A DNA stretch of 64,000 bases. Source: Spongiactinospora rosea (GTDB lineage Bacteria; Actinomycetota; Actinomycetes; Streptosporangiales; Streptosporangiaceae). Positions 49,934 to 60,400 of this stretch are shown here, in pieces (within the stretch, counting starts at the first letter, position 1; each line of letters starts with the position of its first letter). A program made the translations under genes and the position numbers. The DNA lies in contig NZ_QMEY01000018.1 of NCBI RefSeq assembly GCF_003315795.1, positions 121,701 through 185,700 on the forward strand, given 5' to 3'. Under the pieces are notes generated by a model. The model had not been told where the DNA came from, made no database searches, and worked only from the letters and a program-made list of their open reading frames with translations.

Positions 49934-50622
49934 TCACGCTCTCAGCTCCCGCAGATACGCGACCACGGCCTTGACCCGGCGATTGCCCACGTCGGTCGGT
50001 GGCAGGTCGAACTTCGTGAACACCGCCGCGGCGTGCTTCTCCACCGCCCGTTCGGTGATGAAGAGCAGCCCGGCGTGGACCGGTTCGAGTGGCCCTGGGC
50101 CATCAGGTCCAAGACCTTGCGTTCCTGTGCGGTCAGCCGATCGATGCGGCGCCGGCGGCCGTTCAGCATGCGGCTGACGATCTCCGGATCGAGAGCGACG
50201 CCCCCGTTCGCGACCCGGCGCAGCGCGTCGATGAAGTCGGACGTGGCGGCGACGCGCTCCTTGAGCAGGTACCCGATCCCGGACGCCTCGCCGGCGAGCA
50301 GCCGTGCGGCCATGGCCGGCTCGGCGTGCTGGGAGAAGACCAGGACGCCCACATCCGGGTACTCCGCCCGGAGCCGTTCCGTCGCCCGGATCCCCTCGTC
50401 GGTGTGGGTCGGTGGCATGCGGATGTCGACCACGGCGACGTCCGGCCGATCCGCGGCCACCGCGGCGAGCAGCCCGTCCGCGTCACCCGCGGTGGCGATG
50501 ACCTCGCAGCCGCGCGCGGTGAGCAGTTCCACCATGCCCTCAAGCAGGATCACCGAGTCCTCGGCGATGACCACCCGCACGACGCCCCCCGGTTCGCGGA
50601 CTCGGTGCCTCTGTGGAGCCAT
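49934..50622 (-). pseudogene. NarL/LuxR-type response regulator with frameshift in HTH
   Basis: The receiver domain is intact: VVRVVIAEDSVILLEGMVEL, DVAVVDIRMPPTHTDEGI (phospho-acceptor Asp) and ASGIGYLLKERVAATSDF. The LuxR HTH begins RLTAQERKVLDLMAQGHSN, then loses frame near 50085. The missing part LLFITERAVEKHAAAVFTKF followed by VKAVVAYLRELRA is present one frame over and ends at TGA 49934. One base is missing (17 instead of 18 nt between the two parts). The unshifted frame would give a nonsense end without DNA-recognition helix. Partner of the kinase at 47742. Confidence 0.85.
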
Positions 50623-50832
50623 TCAACCAGAACGCATCCGCCCTCCGGCCGCCCCTCACGTGCCCGGCGGAACTCCCTTCGAGTTTCCTGTTGTACGTAT
50701 GCCACTGTTCTGACACCGCCCGATCAGCGATCTATAACCCAGACGCTCTCTGATGGATCGATCACCGCTGTTCTACGGTGATCCTGGCCGGGATGCGCGC
50801 GCATCGGGCCGGAGCCCTCGCCCTTATCAAGG

Positions 50833-52074
50833 ATGGTCAGTGTGACGTCGGACAGGTCTTGGAACATCGGAGAAATCCGTCATCCTCTTAATCAGGACGC
50901 GCAGGGCGTCAACCGGCCGCCCTTGGACATCAATCCGCTGTATCACCACATCCGAGAGACGCCGACCGGCGTGGCAACGGTACAGCGGGCCTCCGGACCC
51001 GCGTTCTTGATCACACGCTGGGAGGATGTGAGGTTCGTCCTCCAGGACCCGCGATTCTCCCGGGAACACGCCCTCGATGCCGACGACGTCCCCGGCCTCG
51101 CCGGGACCCTCCTCGGCATGGACCCCCCCGAGCACACGGAACTCCGGCGCCTCGTCAGCCCGGCGTTCACCGCACGCGCGGTCGCCCAGCGACGCCCCGA
51201 GCTTGTTCGTCAAGGTGATAGATTTCTCAAAGAGATGATCGATCAGGGCGACTACGCCGATTTGATGAAACGCTTCGCTTTACCCTTTGCCTTGAACACG
51301 ATATGCGATCTGCTCGGCTTACCGGAAGAGGACCGGGAGGCATTCTACAAATGGAGCATGTCGTTCCTCGCGACATCGGATGCCACGCGAGAAGAGGCGC
51401 GCGCGTCAGGAGCCGTCATGGCGGAGTATCTCGGCACACTGATCGAGCAACGGCGTCAACGGCCGGCGGACGGCCTGCTCTCGCATATTGCCGCACATGC
51501 CCAAAATTTCCCTCCCGAACAGGTGATCATGCTGCCGATCGCCTTGTTCATCGGTGGCTGGGAGACCACGGCTGGGAATATCGGGACCTTTGTCCAGGTA
51601 CTGCTGAGCCGTCCCTATCTCGAATACGAAAGCGGATTCAAATATCTGGTGCGGCACCCCGAAATGCTGGACGGTGCGGTGACCGAACTGGAGAGAATGT
51701 TCTCCAACGCCGCGGCCGATGGCATGCCCCGACGCGTCATGGACGATGTCCGGCTCCCCGGGGGAGGGCTCCTGAAGGCGGGAGACGTGGTCATTCCCTC
51801 GATGGACGCGGCCAACCACGATGCGCGGGCATTCGACGCTCCGCAGCGGCTGGACTTCGCTCGTGCCACCGAGGGGCGCGGGCACCTGTCATTCGGCCAC
51901 GGCACCCATTACTGCATCGGCCGCCATCTCGGCCATGAGGCGGTGGTGATCGCCATCGGCCTGTTGGTGCAATACCTGCCGGAGCTGAGGCTGGCAGTCG
52001 CGGCGGAATCAATCCCGCGAAAATTCGGCCATGCGGTGACGGGCCCCATCGAGCTGCCCGTCACATGGCGATGA
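50833..52074 (+). CDS. Cytochrome P450
   Basis: 413 residues, a typical soluble bacterial CYP. Oxygen-binding I helix: LPIALFIGGWETTAGNIGTF (GGxETT). K-helix ExxR as VTELERMF. PERF region around LDFARATEGRGHLSF. Heme-binding loop LSFGHGTHYCIGRHLGHEAV with the axial Cys. Early QDPRFSREHALDADDVPG and LGMDPPEHTELRRLVSPAFT are standard. No ferredoxin or biosynthetic enzymes are adjacent, so the substrate is unknown. GC content is somewhat lower than its neighbours (many AT-ending codons in the middle), a hint of separate origin. ATG 50833 with AAGG just before. Confidence 0.93.
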   Translation: MVSVTSDRSWNIGEIRHPLNQDAQGVNRPPLDINPLYHHIRETPTGVATVQRASGPAFLITRWEDVRFVLQDPRFSREHALDADDVPGLAGTLLGMDPPEHTELRRLVSPAFTARAVAQRRPELVRQGDRFLKEMIDQGDYADLMKRFALPFALNTICDLLGLPEEDREAFYKWSMSFLATSDATREEARASGAVMAEYLGTLIEQRRQRPADGLLSHIAAHAQNFPPEQVIMLPIALFIGGWETTAGNIGTFVQVLLSRPYLEYESGFKYLVRHPEMLDGAVTELERMFSNAAADGMPRRVMDDVRLPGGGLLKAGDVVIPSMDAANHDARAFDAPQRLDFARATEGRGHLSFGHGTHYCIGRHLGHEAVVIAIGLLVQYLPELRLAVAAESIPRKFGHAVTGPIELPVTWR

Positions 52075-52106
52075 CGTCCCCGCCATCCGCCTGACCGGGG
52101 GGCGGG

Positions 52107-52265
52107 TCACAGGAGGACGCAGCCGCCTGCCTTGAGCTGGCCGCCGGGGGCCAGGGGCTCGATCGTCACCGTACGGCACAGATAGGTGCCCGCGAAGGCC
52201 CCGAACGCGATGCTCACCCGCGCATTGCCGCGCGGCCCGGCGCCGAAGACGGCTCCCCACGTCAT
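52107..52265 (-). CDS. Possible small protein of 52 residues
   Basis: ATG 52265 preceded by GGAGGG gives MTWGAVFGAGPRGNARVSIA, ending KAGGCVLL. The ribosome site is good, but the product matches nothing known and the frame is short. It lies convergent behind the P450 gene. May be spurious or a fragment. Confidence 0.25.
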   Translation of the reverse strand: MTWGAVFGAGPRGNARVSIAFGAFAGTYLCRTVTIEPLAPGGQLKAGGCVLL

Positions 52266-52354
52266 GCGGTACTCCCTCCGGCCGGTTCCACATGTCCGAG
52301 CAGCCAGAAGAACCCGTCGGCCGCCTGGACCGGGGCCAGTGCGAGGTCCGGTGG

Positions 52355-52766
52355 ACACCACCGACATCTTCGCCATGGGGGCGGCTGAACGATCGAGGGC
52401 TGAGCCGTAAGCACCCCGCTCGAAGACGCCCTGATCGCCTTCGACGACCTGGTCCGCCAGGGCAGGGTGCTCTACACCGGCGTATCGGAGTGGACAGCCC
52501 CGCAGGTCGAGGCCGCCGTGCCCGCGATCGGCGAGCATGGCCTGCGCAGCCACATCATCGCCGGCCGGCCGCAGTACTGGATGGCCGGCGGGACGGCGCA
52601 TCGGGCGGCTCGCGTTCCAGCCGGTCGCGCAGGGCGTGCCGACCGGCAAGTAGCTCTCCCCGGTTGCCGCGGGGGCCCACCAGACCCGAACAGGCCGCCA
52701 AGAACGCCTCAGCGTCCAGCGTCACCCTCGACGAGGCCGCATTCAAGAGGATCGACGAGCGGTAGC
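52355..52766 (+). pseudogene. Heavily decayed aldo/keto reductase (KvB type)
   Basis: Pieces in changing frames follow the order of a beta-subunit-type aldo/keto reductase: DIFAMG / MGRLNDRGLSRKH (52375-52413), then TPLEDALIAFDDLVRQGRVL followed by YTGVSEWTAPQVEAAV (from 52407), RPQYWM, RLAFQPVAQGVPTGK (stop behind it) and SSVTLDEAAFKRIDER to 52766. The barrel part with the catalytic Lys and His is deleted, and at least two frameshifts and stops are present. An old relic. Confidence 0.65.
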
Positions 52767-52862
52767 CGGGACGTCAGGCCGTCGCCCTCGCGTGGACGTC
52801 TCCCGGGCCACGCTCTGGCGGGGTGATCTACGGGCCGTTCCCCGGCCCGATGCCGGCGCCGG

Positions 52863-54338
52863 TCACGAGGCGAAGGCAAATGTTCGTTGGAAGACGTCCA
52901 GATATGCGGTGGCCTTGATCCGGTCGGCGTCGCGTACCACGAACGCCATCATGATCGCGCGGCCCGAGTCGTCGGCCAGCGCCCGGCAGTAGGCGCGAAC
53001 CGTGACCCCGTCAATGGTGAACCGGTACTCCAGTTCGGCGCCGGGGAACGCGCCGACGGTGATCTCCTTCTGGCCGATCACCTCCGACTCCTGGCCCTCG
53101 GGAAATGCCTGGCGGAACTTCTGGAGAAGCTCGGCCGGTTCGCCCAGGCGAGCGGGGCGGACGACAGCGAGCTGCCAGACCGACTGATCGAACAGGCCGC
53201 TCGGCTGTGACCAGCTCACCTGCTTCTCGTCGCCGCCCCTTTCCCAGCCGTCGGGCACGGCGATGGTGAAGCCGTCCTTCTCCGTGTAGCGGGTGAAGCC
53301 CTCGGGGACCGCCGACGCGGTCGGTTTCTGGACAGGGGATAAGGTCGCGGTCGGGGTCGCGGTCGGGGTCGCGGTTCGGATGGGGGGTGAGCCGTCGGCC
53401 CGGGTGATCCAGACGGCCGTTCCGGCGGCGATCGCCACCGCGGTCGCGGCGGAGGCCGCCAACACCGCCGCCTGGTTCCGGCGCCGCTTTCCCGGCGAGG
53501 GCGCGCCGGACAGCGACAACAGCGCAAGGGCCTGCTCCGCATTCAGCCGCTGGCCGGGATCCTTACGCAGCAGCCCCTCGATCACCGGACGCAACCGTTC
53601 CGCGTGAATCATCGGGAGGGGCGGCCGCTGCACGATGGCGCCGATCGTGGCCACCAGCCCGTCCCCGCCGAACGGCCTGCGCCCCTCCACCGCCTCGTAC
53701 AGTGTCACCCCGACCGCCCACAGGTCGGACGCGGCCGAAGCCTCCTCGTTCGCGAACAGCTCAGGGGCCATGTACGGCGGCGTGCCGACCAGCCGATCGG
53801 TCGATACCGTGGCCGACCCGTCCTGCACGGCCGCCGCGATGCCGAAGTCGGTCAGCACCGGGCGGCCATCCCTGAGCAGGATGTTGGCCGGCTTGACATC
53901 ACGATGCACAACCCCCGCCGCGGTCGCGGCGGCCAGCGCACCGATCACATCCGCGCCGATCTCCGCCACCTGGGATTCGGGCAGCGGCCCCGCGGTCTTG
54001 ATCAGCTCAGCGAGCGAGGGCCCGTCGATCAGCTCCATCACGATCCACGGCAGCCCATCCGCTTCGACCACGTCATAAACGGTGACGATGCCAGGGTGCC
54101 CCCGCAAACGCACCGCCGTACGCGCCTCGCGCAGCGTACGACGCAGCCGCGCCTCCTTCTGCCCGGCAGAGTGATTCCCCGGGAACACCACTTCCTTTAC
54201 CGCAACGATCTGCCCCAGCAACTCGTCACCGGCCCGCCAGACGACCCCCATCCCACCCTGCCCAAGCGGAGACAACAGGCGGTACCTGCCGACCAGAACA
54301 CGCGCTGCTTCCTCGGGCACGCAGTGGAACCTATCCAA
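52863..54338 (-). CDS. PknB-like membrane Ser/Thr protein kinase
   Basis: 491 residues. Kinase domain ~17-275: LLSPLGQGGMGVVWRAGDEL (Gly loop), QIVAVKEVVF (Lys), VVHRDVKPANILL (catalytic loop), VLTDFGIAAAV (DFG), LVGTPPYMAPELF (activation loop end). A membrane helix (QAAVLAASAATAVAIAAGTA) lies near 290-310, then a Thr/Pro linker (TATPTATPTATLSP, coded by a short DNA repeat around 53345-53375) and a ~150-residue extracellular domain (GFTRYTEKDGFTIAVPDGWE onward) without PASTA repeats. It is a sensor-type kinase of unknown signal. No phosphatase or target gene is adjacent. Confidence 0.92.
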   Translation of the reverse strand: MDRFHCVPEEAARVLVGRYRLLSPLGQGGMGVVWRAGDELLGQIVAVKEVVFPGNHSAGQKEARLRRTLREARTAVRLRGHPGIVTVYDVVEADGLPWIVMELIDGPSLAELIKTAGPLPESQVAEIGADVIGALAAATAAGVVHRDVKPANILLRDGRPVLTDFGIAAAVQDGSATVSTDRLVGTPPYMAPELFANEEASAASDLWAVGVTLYEAVEGRRPFGGDGLVATIGAIVQRPPLPMIHAERLRPVIEGLLRKDPGQRLNAEQALALLSLSGAPSPGKRRRNQAAVLAASAATAVAIAAGTAVWITRADGSPPIRTATPTATPTATLSPVQKPTASAVPEGFTRYTEKDGFTIAVPDGWERGGDEKQVSWSQPSGLFDQSVWQLAVVRPARLGEPAELLQKFRQAFPEGQESEVIGQKEITVGAFPGAELEYRFTIDGVTVRAYCRALADDSGRAIMMAFVVRDADRIKATAYLDVFQRTFAFAS

Positions 54339-54498
54339 TGATCACCCACCCATGACCACCCACCGCCCCCACCCGCCGGCCAAGCGCGCCGCCGATATTC
54401 CCACCAACCACCAGGTGTCCCCTAATGCTGCAACGGCACATGGTTGATCCATAGGGGATCATGGCGGGTGGGGGTATCACTCTAAGGGTCTGTCTGCC

Positions 54499-55892
54499 GG
54501 GTCTGTCCAGTAATCGGTGTATCTCGGTTGTGAAGGGATCTATCGGGCGGTCGGGTTCAGGCGGCCTTCGAAGGTGATGGCGAAGGCGTTCAACGCGGCC
54601 TTCCAACGGGTGACCCAGCGTTTGCGGCCCCTGCCGGTCGGGTCCAGGCTCATGATCGCCATGTAGACGCACTTCAGTGCGGCCTGCTCGTTGGGGAAGC
54701 GGCCGCGGGCCTTGACCGCCCGCCGGATCCGCGCGTTGACCGACTCGATCGCGTTGGTCGAGCAGATCACCCGCCGGATCTCGACATCGAAGTGCAGGAA
54801 GGGCACGAACTCCGCCCAGGCGTCCTCCCACAGCCTCACGATCGCCGGATACCTACCGCCCCAGACCTCGGCGAACTCCAAGAACCGCTCCAGCGCGGCG
54901 GCCTCGGTCGGCGCGGTGTAAACCGGCCTGAGCGCCCTGGCCACGGCGTCCCAGTGCTGCCGGGCCGCGTACCGGAACGAGGCGCGCAGCAGGTGCACCA
55001 CACACGTCTGCACCACCGCCTGCGGCCAGACACCCTCGATGGCCTGCGGCAGCCCTTGAGCCCGTCGCAGACCACCATCAGCGCATCACTCACGCCGCGG
55101 TTCTTGATCTCGGTCAGCACGTGCAGCCAGAACTTGGCGCCCTCACCGCCATCCCCGGCCCACAGCCCGACGATGTCCCGCTCGCCGTCCACCGTGACGG
55201 CCGGCGCCACATAGATGGGCCGGTTGGCGACCTGGCCGTCGCGCAGCTTGACATGAATCGCGTCGATGAAGATCACCGGGTAGACCGGATCCAGCGGCCG
55301 ATTCTGCCACTCGGCCATCCCCTCCAGCACCTTGTCGGTGATGGTGGAGATGGTCTGCCTGGACACCTCGGCCCCGTAGACCTCGGCCAGGTGCGCGGAG
55401 ATCTCGCCGGTGGTCAGGCCTTTGGCGGCCAGTGAGATGACCATCTCATCCACGCCGGACAGGCGCCGCTGCCGCTTGCGCACGATCTTCGGCTCGAAGC
55501 TGCCGTCCCGGTCCCGCGGGATGGTGATCTCGACCGGGCCGACGTCGGTGATGACGGTCTTGGGCCGGGTGCCGTTGCGGGTGTTGCCGCGCTCGTTGCC
55601 GGAGCGTTCGTGCTTGTCGTAGCCGAGATGGTCGGTGATCTCGCCTTCCAGGGCGGACTCCAGCACCAGCTTGGTCAGCCGGCCCAGCAGCCCGTTCTCT
55701 CCGACCAGTTCGATCCCGCCGGCTCGCGCCTGGTCCACCAGCCTGGCCACCAGTTCTCGATCCGTCGAGTCCTCGGGCTTCTTACGCGCCACCGCGGCGT
55801 CCTCCAGGTCGAGCTGTGTCGATGCCTGGATCACAGTACTCATCAGGTGCGTTCTCCATGATCAGGAGTTACACCGAAAACCGTACAGTCCC
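54499..55892. mobile_element. IS256-family insertion sequence, inactive
   Basis: Terminal inverted repeats of 27 bp can be aligned: left 54499-54525 (GGGTCTGTCCAGTAATCGGT, then GTATCTC) and right 55866-55892, whose complement reads GGGACTGTACGGTTTTCGGT, then GTAACTC; 21 of 27 positions agree. They bracket a single transposase gene with a frameshift. No 8-bp target duplication is seen in the flanks (TGTCTGCC versus CTCTGAAG), so the insertion is old or the flanks have been rearranged. Confidence 0.75.
54540..55843 (-). pseudogene. IS256-family transposase, frameshifted
   Basis: From ATG 55843: KLVLESALEGEITDHLGYDK, ERGNTRNGTRPKTVITDVGP, YPVIFIDAIHVKLRDGQVAN (first catalytic Asp) and DALMVVCDGLKG (second Asp). 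At about 55055 the frame breaks; the rest, VVQTCVVHLLRASFRYAARQ, to RRVICSTNAIESVNARIRRA (catalytic Glu) and up to GRLNPTAR at 54540, continues in another frame. All three DDE residues exist, but the chain is split, so transposition in cis is unlikely unless frameshifting is programmed, which is not usual for IS256. Confidence 0.85.
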
Positions 55893-56734
55893 CTCTGAAG
55901 GAGGCCGGCTTGAAGGACAGGCAGCAGCAGCGGAACTGCCCACCGTGATGTCCCTCTTAGCAGGGTTGCATCCGCGGCACCCACTTTAGGAGAGCGGGGC
56001 TGTAGGGCTGGCTCCCGTGCTCTGACCTGCGCAGATGCTTCACGCTCTAAATACCACGGGAAGATCATCCCGCGTATATCCCCGCACCCAGGCCGTAGGG
56101 CCGCTCGGGTCTCAACTTCAGGGGCAGCGAGGTCATCTGGGTTTCACTGTTGTCAGTGGCGTATGCCATGCTCCCGTTCGTGAGAGATCAGGATAGAGAC
56201 GCCGACCGGTCCGAGCTCTGGGCTCGGCTGCGGCCGACCCTCTCAAATCCCCGAGCTCCGCCCGGAGAAGATGCGGCCGTCGTCCCTGGATCGCTGCTTA
56301 TGGCGGTGTGCGATGGCCGGATGCGGCCATGACTGGCCAGCAAGCTTGCGGTTCCGGGCTCGGCGCCTTTAAGCCGACAGGGTGCCCCGAATACTGGAAG
56401 AAGCGGAACCGAGCGCCCAGTCCTGGCGAGTCGCTTGCTGAGGTGAATCCGAAGTTGGCGGATCAGCTCGACGAGGTCATGATCACCCTGGATGGACTGC
56501 GCACGATCTGCTGCCCAATTCCAACAGCAAGGAGAACTTACTCTGCCTTATGGCAATGGACGGTGTCCGTCGACAGCGGTGAGCCGCCAGCCCTTTCTTG
56601 GACATCGCCGTAGAGCCAGGATGTGGACGTGGCCTTACCCTCTGGATAGTTGACTACCTTCAACTCTATGCCTGAAATAGGCTGAGGGCACATATTCATG
56701 CTGGCTGAGATCCGTCGAATGGCAAAGAAAAAAA
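55893..56734. other. Low-GC gap with possible zinc-ribbon relic
   Basis: About 840 bp between the IS and the HNH nuclease with no complete gene. On the plus strand near 56381-56480, CPEYWKKRNRAPSPGESLAE followed by VNPKLADQLDEV recalls the treble-clef zinc-ribbon repeats (CPxC...PGxSLAExxPxLA) that often accompany bacterial nucleases, but one zinc Cys is missing and the frame decays after it. No tRNA or clear attachment site was found here. Confidence 0.35.
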
Positions 56735-57319
56735 ATGGATACTGAGATGCGCACGTGTTCCAGGTGTAAGAACGAGAAGCCTCTGACTGAGTTTCATGCG
56801 GGTGAAAAGAAGATCCGAAAAGACGGCTCCCAGTATGTGCGTCCCAGGACTGTATGCAAGGCCTGCGTGAATGCCCGACGCAGAGAACTCGCCCTGGACC
56901 CGACACGTCGACAGGCGAATGCATCCTATTATCACCGCGCGAAGGCCGAGGATCCCGACAGGTGGGATTTTCTATGGGGAAAAACCGCTAAGATTCGAAA
57001 GTATGGCTTGACTCCTGACGACCTTGAGAGGCTTCGACGGGAGTTGGGTAATCGATGCCCGATCTGCATGCGTGAAGCGTCATTGGTTATGGATCACGAC
57101 CACAAGACTGGCCGACTCCGTGGCCTAATATGTGGCACTTGTAATACGGGACTGGGACTTCTCGGCGACAATATTGGACGCCTGTTTCGCGCAATTGGCT
57201 ACCTCCATGACTATATTGGCCCCGAGGTGCCTCCGAAACAAAGAAGGACGCGGAGGAAATTGCCGCCAATATCCGCTATCAAAGATGCCTATCAAGAGTC
57301 AGCGGACGAATCTCTCTAG
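56735..57319 (+). CDS. Endonuclease VII-type HNH nuclease
   Basis: 194 residues (ATG 56735; ATG 56747 also possible). An N-terminal zinc ribbon (MRTCSRCKNEKPLTEFHAGE; RTVCKACVNARRRELA) is followed by the recombination endonuclease VII domain: NRCPICMREASLVMDHDHKT, then GRLRGLICGTCNTGLGLLGD, giving the ββα-metal active site (DHDH) with its structural CxxC pairs. Homologues of phage T4 gp49 are common in actinobacterial mobile DNA. Base composition is clearly lower in GC than the left part of the window, so it is probably acquired together with the neighbouring restriction system. Confidence 0.85.
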   Translation: MDTEMRTCSRCKNEKPLTEFHAGEKKIRKDGSQYVRPRTVCKACVNARRRELALDPTRRQANASYYHRAKAEDPDRWDFLWGKTAKIRKYGLTPDDLERLRRELGNRCPICMREASLVMDHDHKTGRLRGLICGTCNTGLGLLGDNIGRLFRAIGYLHDYIGPEVPPKQRRTRRKLPPISAIKDAYQESADESL

Positions 57320-57491
57320 AGTTGGTCTTACGGTGGCTAGAGTTACCATTCCTATGTCACACTCAGCGACTGTTGAGCCCGACGGATGCTACGGCAGCGA
57401 TCTCCTCAGCCCCATACGGCGAGTCCCGAAGCGCGCGATCGTCGCGGCCCAAGCCAAACCCGGCCCGGGAGCCATGCCACTGTTGCGGATG

Positions 57492-60400
57492 TCAACCCAC
57501 CTCAGCACTCCTCGGGATCGCCGTCTCTTTTACGGATCTCAAAACTTCGGCGATGAAGTGCACGTCAGCGATGTTGTGGAAGACGACGTCGGGGTCTCCA
57601 AGACGCTTGAAGGGCGGTTCATATAGGTCGCTGACATCTAGGTAGCCGTTCTTCGCGAGGGAGTCGATGATGAGCTCGACGAAGCTGTACTCGGCCGGGG
57701 AAAGGGTGCGCCCCTGCTGAAACTCGCTGAAGGCGCGCACAGCGGCCTCCCGGCTCAGACCGGTGATGGAACGCAGGAAAAGGCCGAACCCTTCATGCTG
57801 CTCGGCAATCTGGTCGATATCGGCGTCGGTGCCGAACCCCAGGTCGAGAAAGACGTCCTTGAGCGCGTCGAGGTCGGAGCTGGTGATCTGACGTCCCCGC
57901 AGGAGCTTCTGGACGACAAGATTGTCGTCATGACTGCGTAGATAGGTGCGAACCTTCCGTTCGAACTTCGACCGGTCAGTGCCGATCGCCAGACCCCGGA
58001 GCTCGGAGTGAGTGAGCTCGCCGAGTTCATCCTCGAAGTCGGTGTACACGACGGCGCGGCGCCGTGCGGGAATGAGCCGGACTAGACCGCGTAGGGTGCG
58101 GCGCATGGTCTCCAGCATCGACAGGGTGACGTCCTGCCACCAGTCCTCACCCGTGAGGTCGGTGAGGAGCTCGGCGTGCCGCGCGACAACGGGGTTGTTG
58201 AGCGTGGTCGGATCGAGAAGATCCTCGGCGATCCGCTGAACTTGGAGTCGTAGTGCACCGTATCCAGGATCGCCGACGAGCAGTCCGAGCTGCAGCCGCA
58301 GCGCCAGTAGGTCGAACCGCTTGGCCTCCTCGCTGGAGTCGTCGTCTTTGAAGGTCGAGGGCAGGCCGGCGAGCTTGTCCTTGAGTTCATCGCGCTTCTC
58401 GGCGGTGATCTGCTTCCACGACTCCGGGTCGAGGAACGTGTCCACCTCATGCAGATGCCGCCGTACTTCGATGTTGTTTCGGTTCATGCCAGCGACTTCG
58501 CCTTGCAACCGGATAGCCACGTCGCTGCGTACTGCGACATCGCCTTCGGCCGAAGGCTGCTCCTGGTCGAGGATGTACAGCAGGTCGGCGCGCTGGGCAA
58601 ACAGTCGCTCGCTCAGCGACTGCTGTGCACGTCCCTCGGTCTCGGCAATATCGGCGTTGAAGTACTCCACATTGCGGGCGAGATCGAAGACAAGGAACTG
58701 CGCCTTGTCCTGCCCCGGGCCGAACAAGTCCTTACAAAGGCGCGTACCCCGTCCGATCATCTGCCAGAACTTCGTCTTGGAGCGCACGGCTTTGGCCAAG
58801 ACGAGATTCACGATCTCAGGGATGTCGATGCCGGTGTCGAGCATGTCCACGGAGACTGCCATGCGCAACGCCGAGTCCTTACGCCGGAACTCATCAATCA
58901 GTTGCTCCGCGCCGCGTGTCTGGTGACTAATCACTCGGGCGAACTCGCCTCCGTGCTCGGGATACAGCATGTTGAACCGGTCGACGATAAATTCGGCATG
59001 CCGCTGATTGCGCGCAAAGACGATCGTCTTTCCGAGCCGGTCACCGCCGTCGACGCGGTAGCCGTAGGTCATGACGGTCTGAAGCATCTTGTCGATGGTG
59101 TCATCATTGAACAGGAACCGGTTGACCTCGTCAGCGGCGACCTCGGTCGGGGCCCCGTCATCCTCATCCCAGTCGAGTTCATCCCAACGCGCCTTCTCCT
59201 CGTCCGACAGGTCGTCGTAACGAAGACCCCGCTGGGGGAACTTTAACGGCACGTTGATTGTGAACGGTCCTACCAGGAAGCCGTCCTCCTTTGCCTGGTC
59301 CAGGTCGTAGGCGTCGGTTGGGTTGCCCTCCTCGAGATTGAAGACCCGGTAGGTATTGCGGTCGATCTCGTTCTTAGGGGTAGCGGTCAGCCCGACCAGC
59401 AGCGTGTCGAAGTAATCGAAGATCGCCCGGTATTTGTTGAAGATCGATCGGTGTGCCTCGTCCACGATCACCAAATCGAAGTAGCCCGGCCCGAACTTGC
59501 GTTCGCCATTGTCGGACACTTTGTTGATCAAGTTGAGCATCGTCGGGTATGTCGAGACGTACACCCGGGCGCTGTCGTTCTTCTCCGTCAGAAGGTTGAT
59601 CACAGGAGTACCCGGCAGGTGCTGTTTGAAGGCGTTGGTCGCCTGCGTCACCAGCTCCTTGCGATCGGCGAGGAACAGCACTCGCTTGATCCAGCCCGCC
59701 TTTTGCAACACGTCGACAAGTGCGATGGCGGTCCTCGTCTTGCCGGAGCCGGTCGCCATCACCAGGAGCGCATGGCGCTGGTTGTCTCGATCGAAGCGCT
59801 CCCCGATTCGGCGGATGGCGCGGTGCTGATAGTAGCGCTCGACGATTTCCTCGTTAATCGGTGTGCTGCTGAGTGCCTGACGTGATGCGCGTCGAGCGAT
59901 CAGTGAACGCAGCTCGTCCTTGGTGTAAAAGCCCTGGATCGGCCGGGGTGGGTATTTGTTGCCGTCATCCCAGATCCAGGTCTTGTAACCATTGGTGTAG
60001 AAGATGACCGGACGCCGACTAAATTTGTATTCCAGTGCAGTGGCATACTCCTTGGCCTGCTCTTGTCCTTCTAACGGGGAGTGAGTTGCGGCCTTCGCCT
60101 CCACCAGTCCCAACGGTCTACCGTCGTCATCCCAAAGGACGTAGTCCACCCTGCCCTTGCCGGACTTAGTCGATGACAGGCGGTCTACTGAGTACTCTCG
60201 GTCCTCCGCTTTATCGAGTGGCCAGCCTGCCTCGTGGAGTAGTAGGTCAATGAGATGGCTTCGGGTCTCGGCCTCGTTGTAGTCGTGCGTGTCGCGGCGC
60301 TGGGCATTGACGAGCTTGGCAGCCTTGATCTGTTCCCGTAGCCGCATTACTTCGGCGTCCAGGTCCTGGCTGCGTCGCCGCTCCTTGGCCAACTCCTCCT

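Noticed and set aside
53340..53380. Tandem GGTCGC-type repeat as a candidate CRISPR or VNTR
   Set aside because: It codes the Thr/Pro/Ala linker of the kinase in frame; only a few short copies and no spacers.
56150..56332. 60-codon plus-strand frame in the gap after the IS256 element
   Set aside because: No ribosome site, no family pattern and no codon-bias support.
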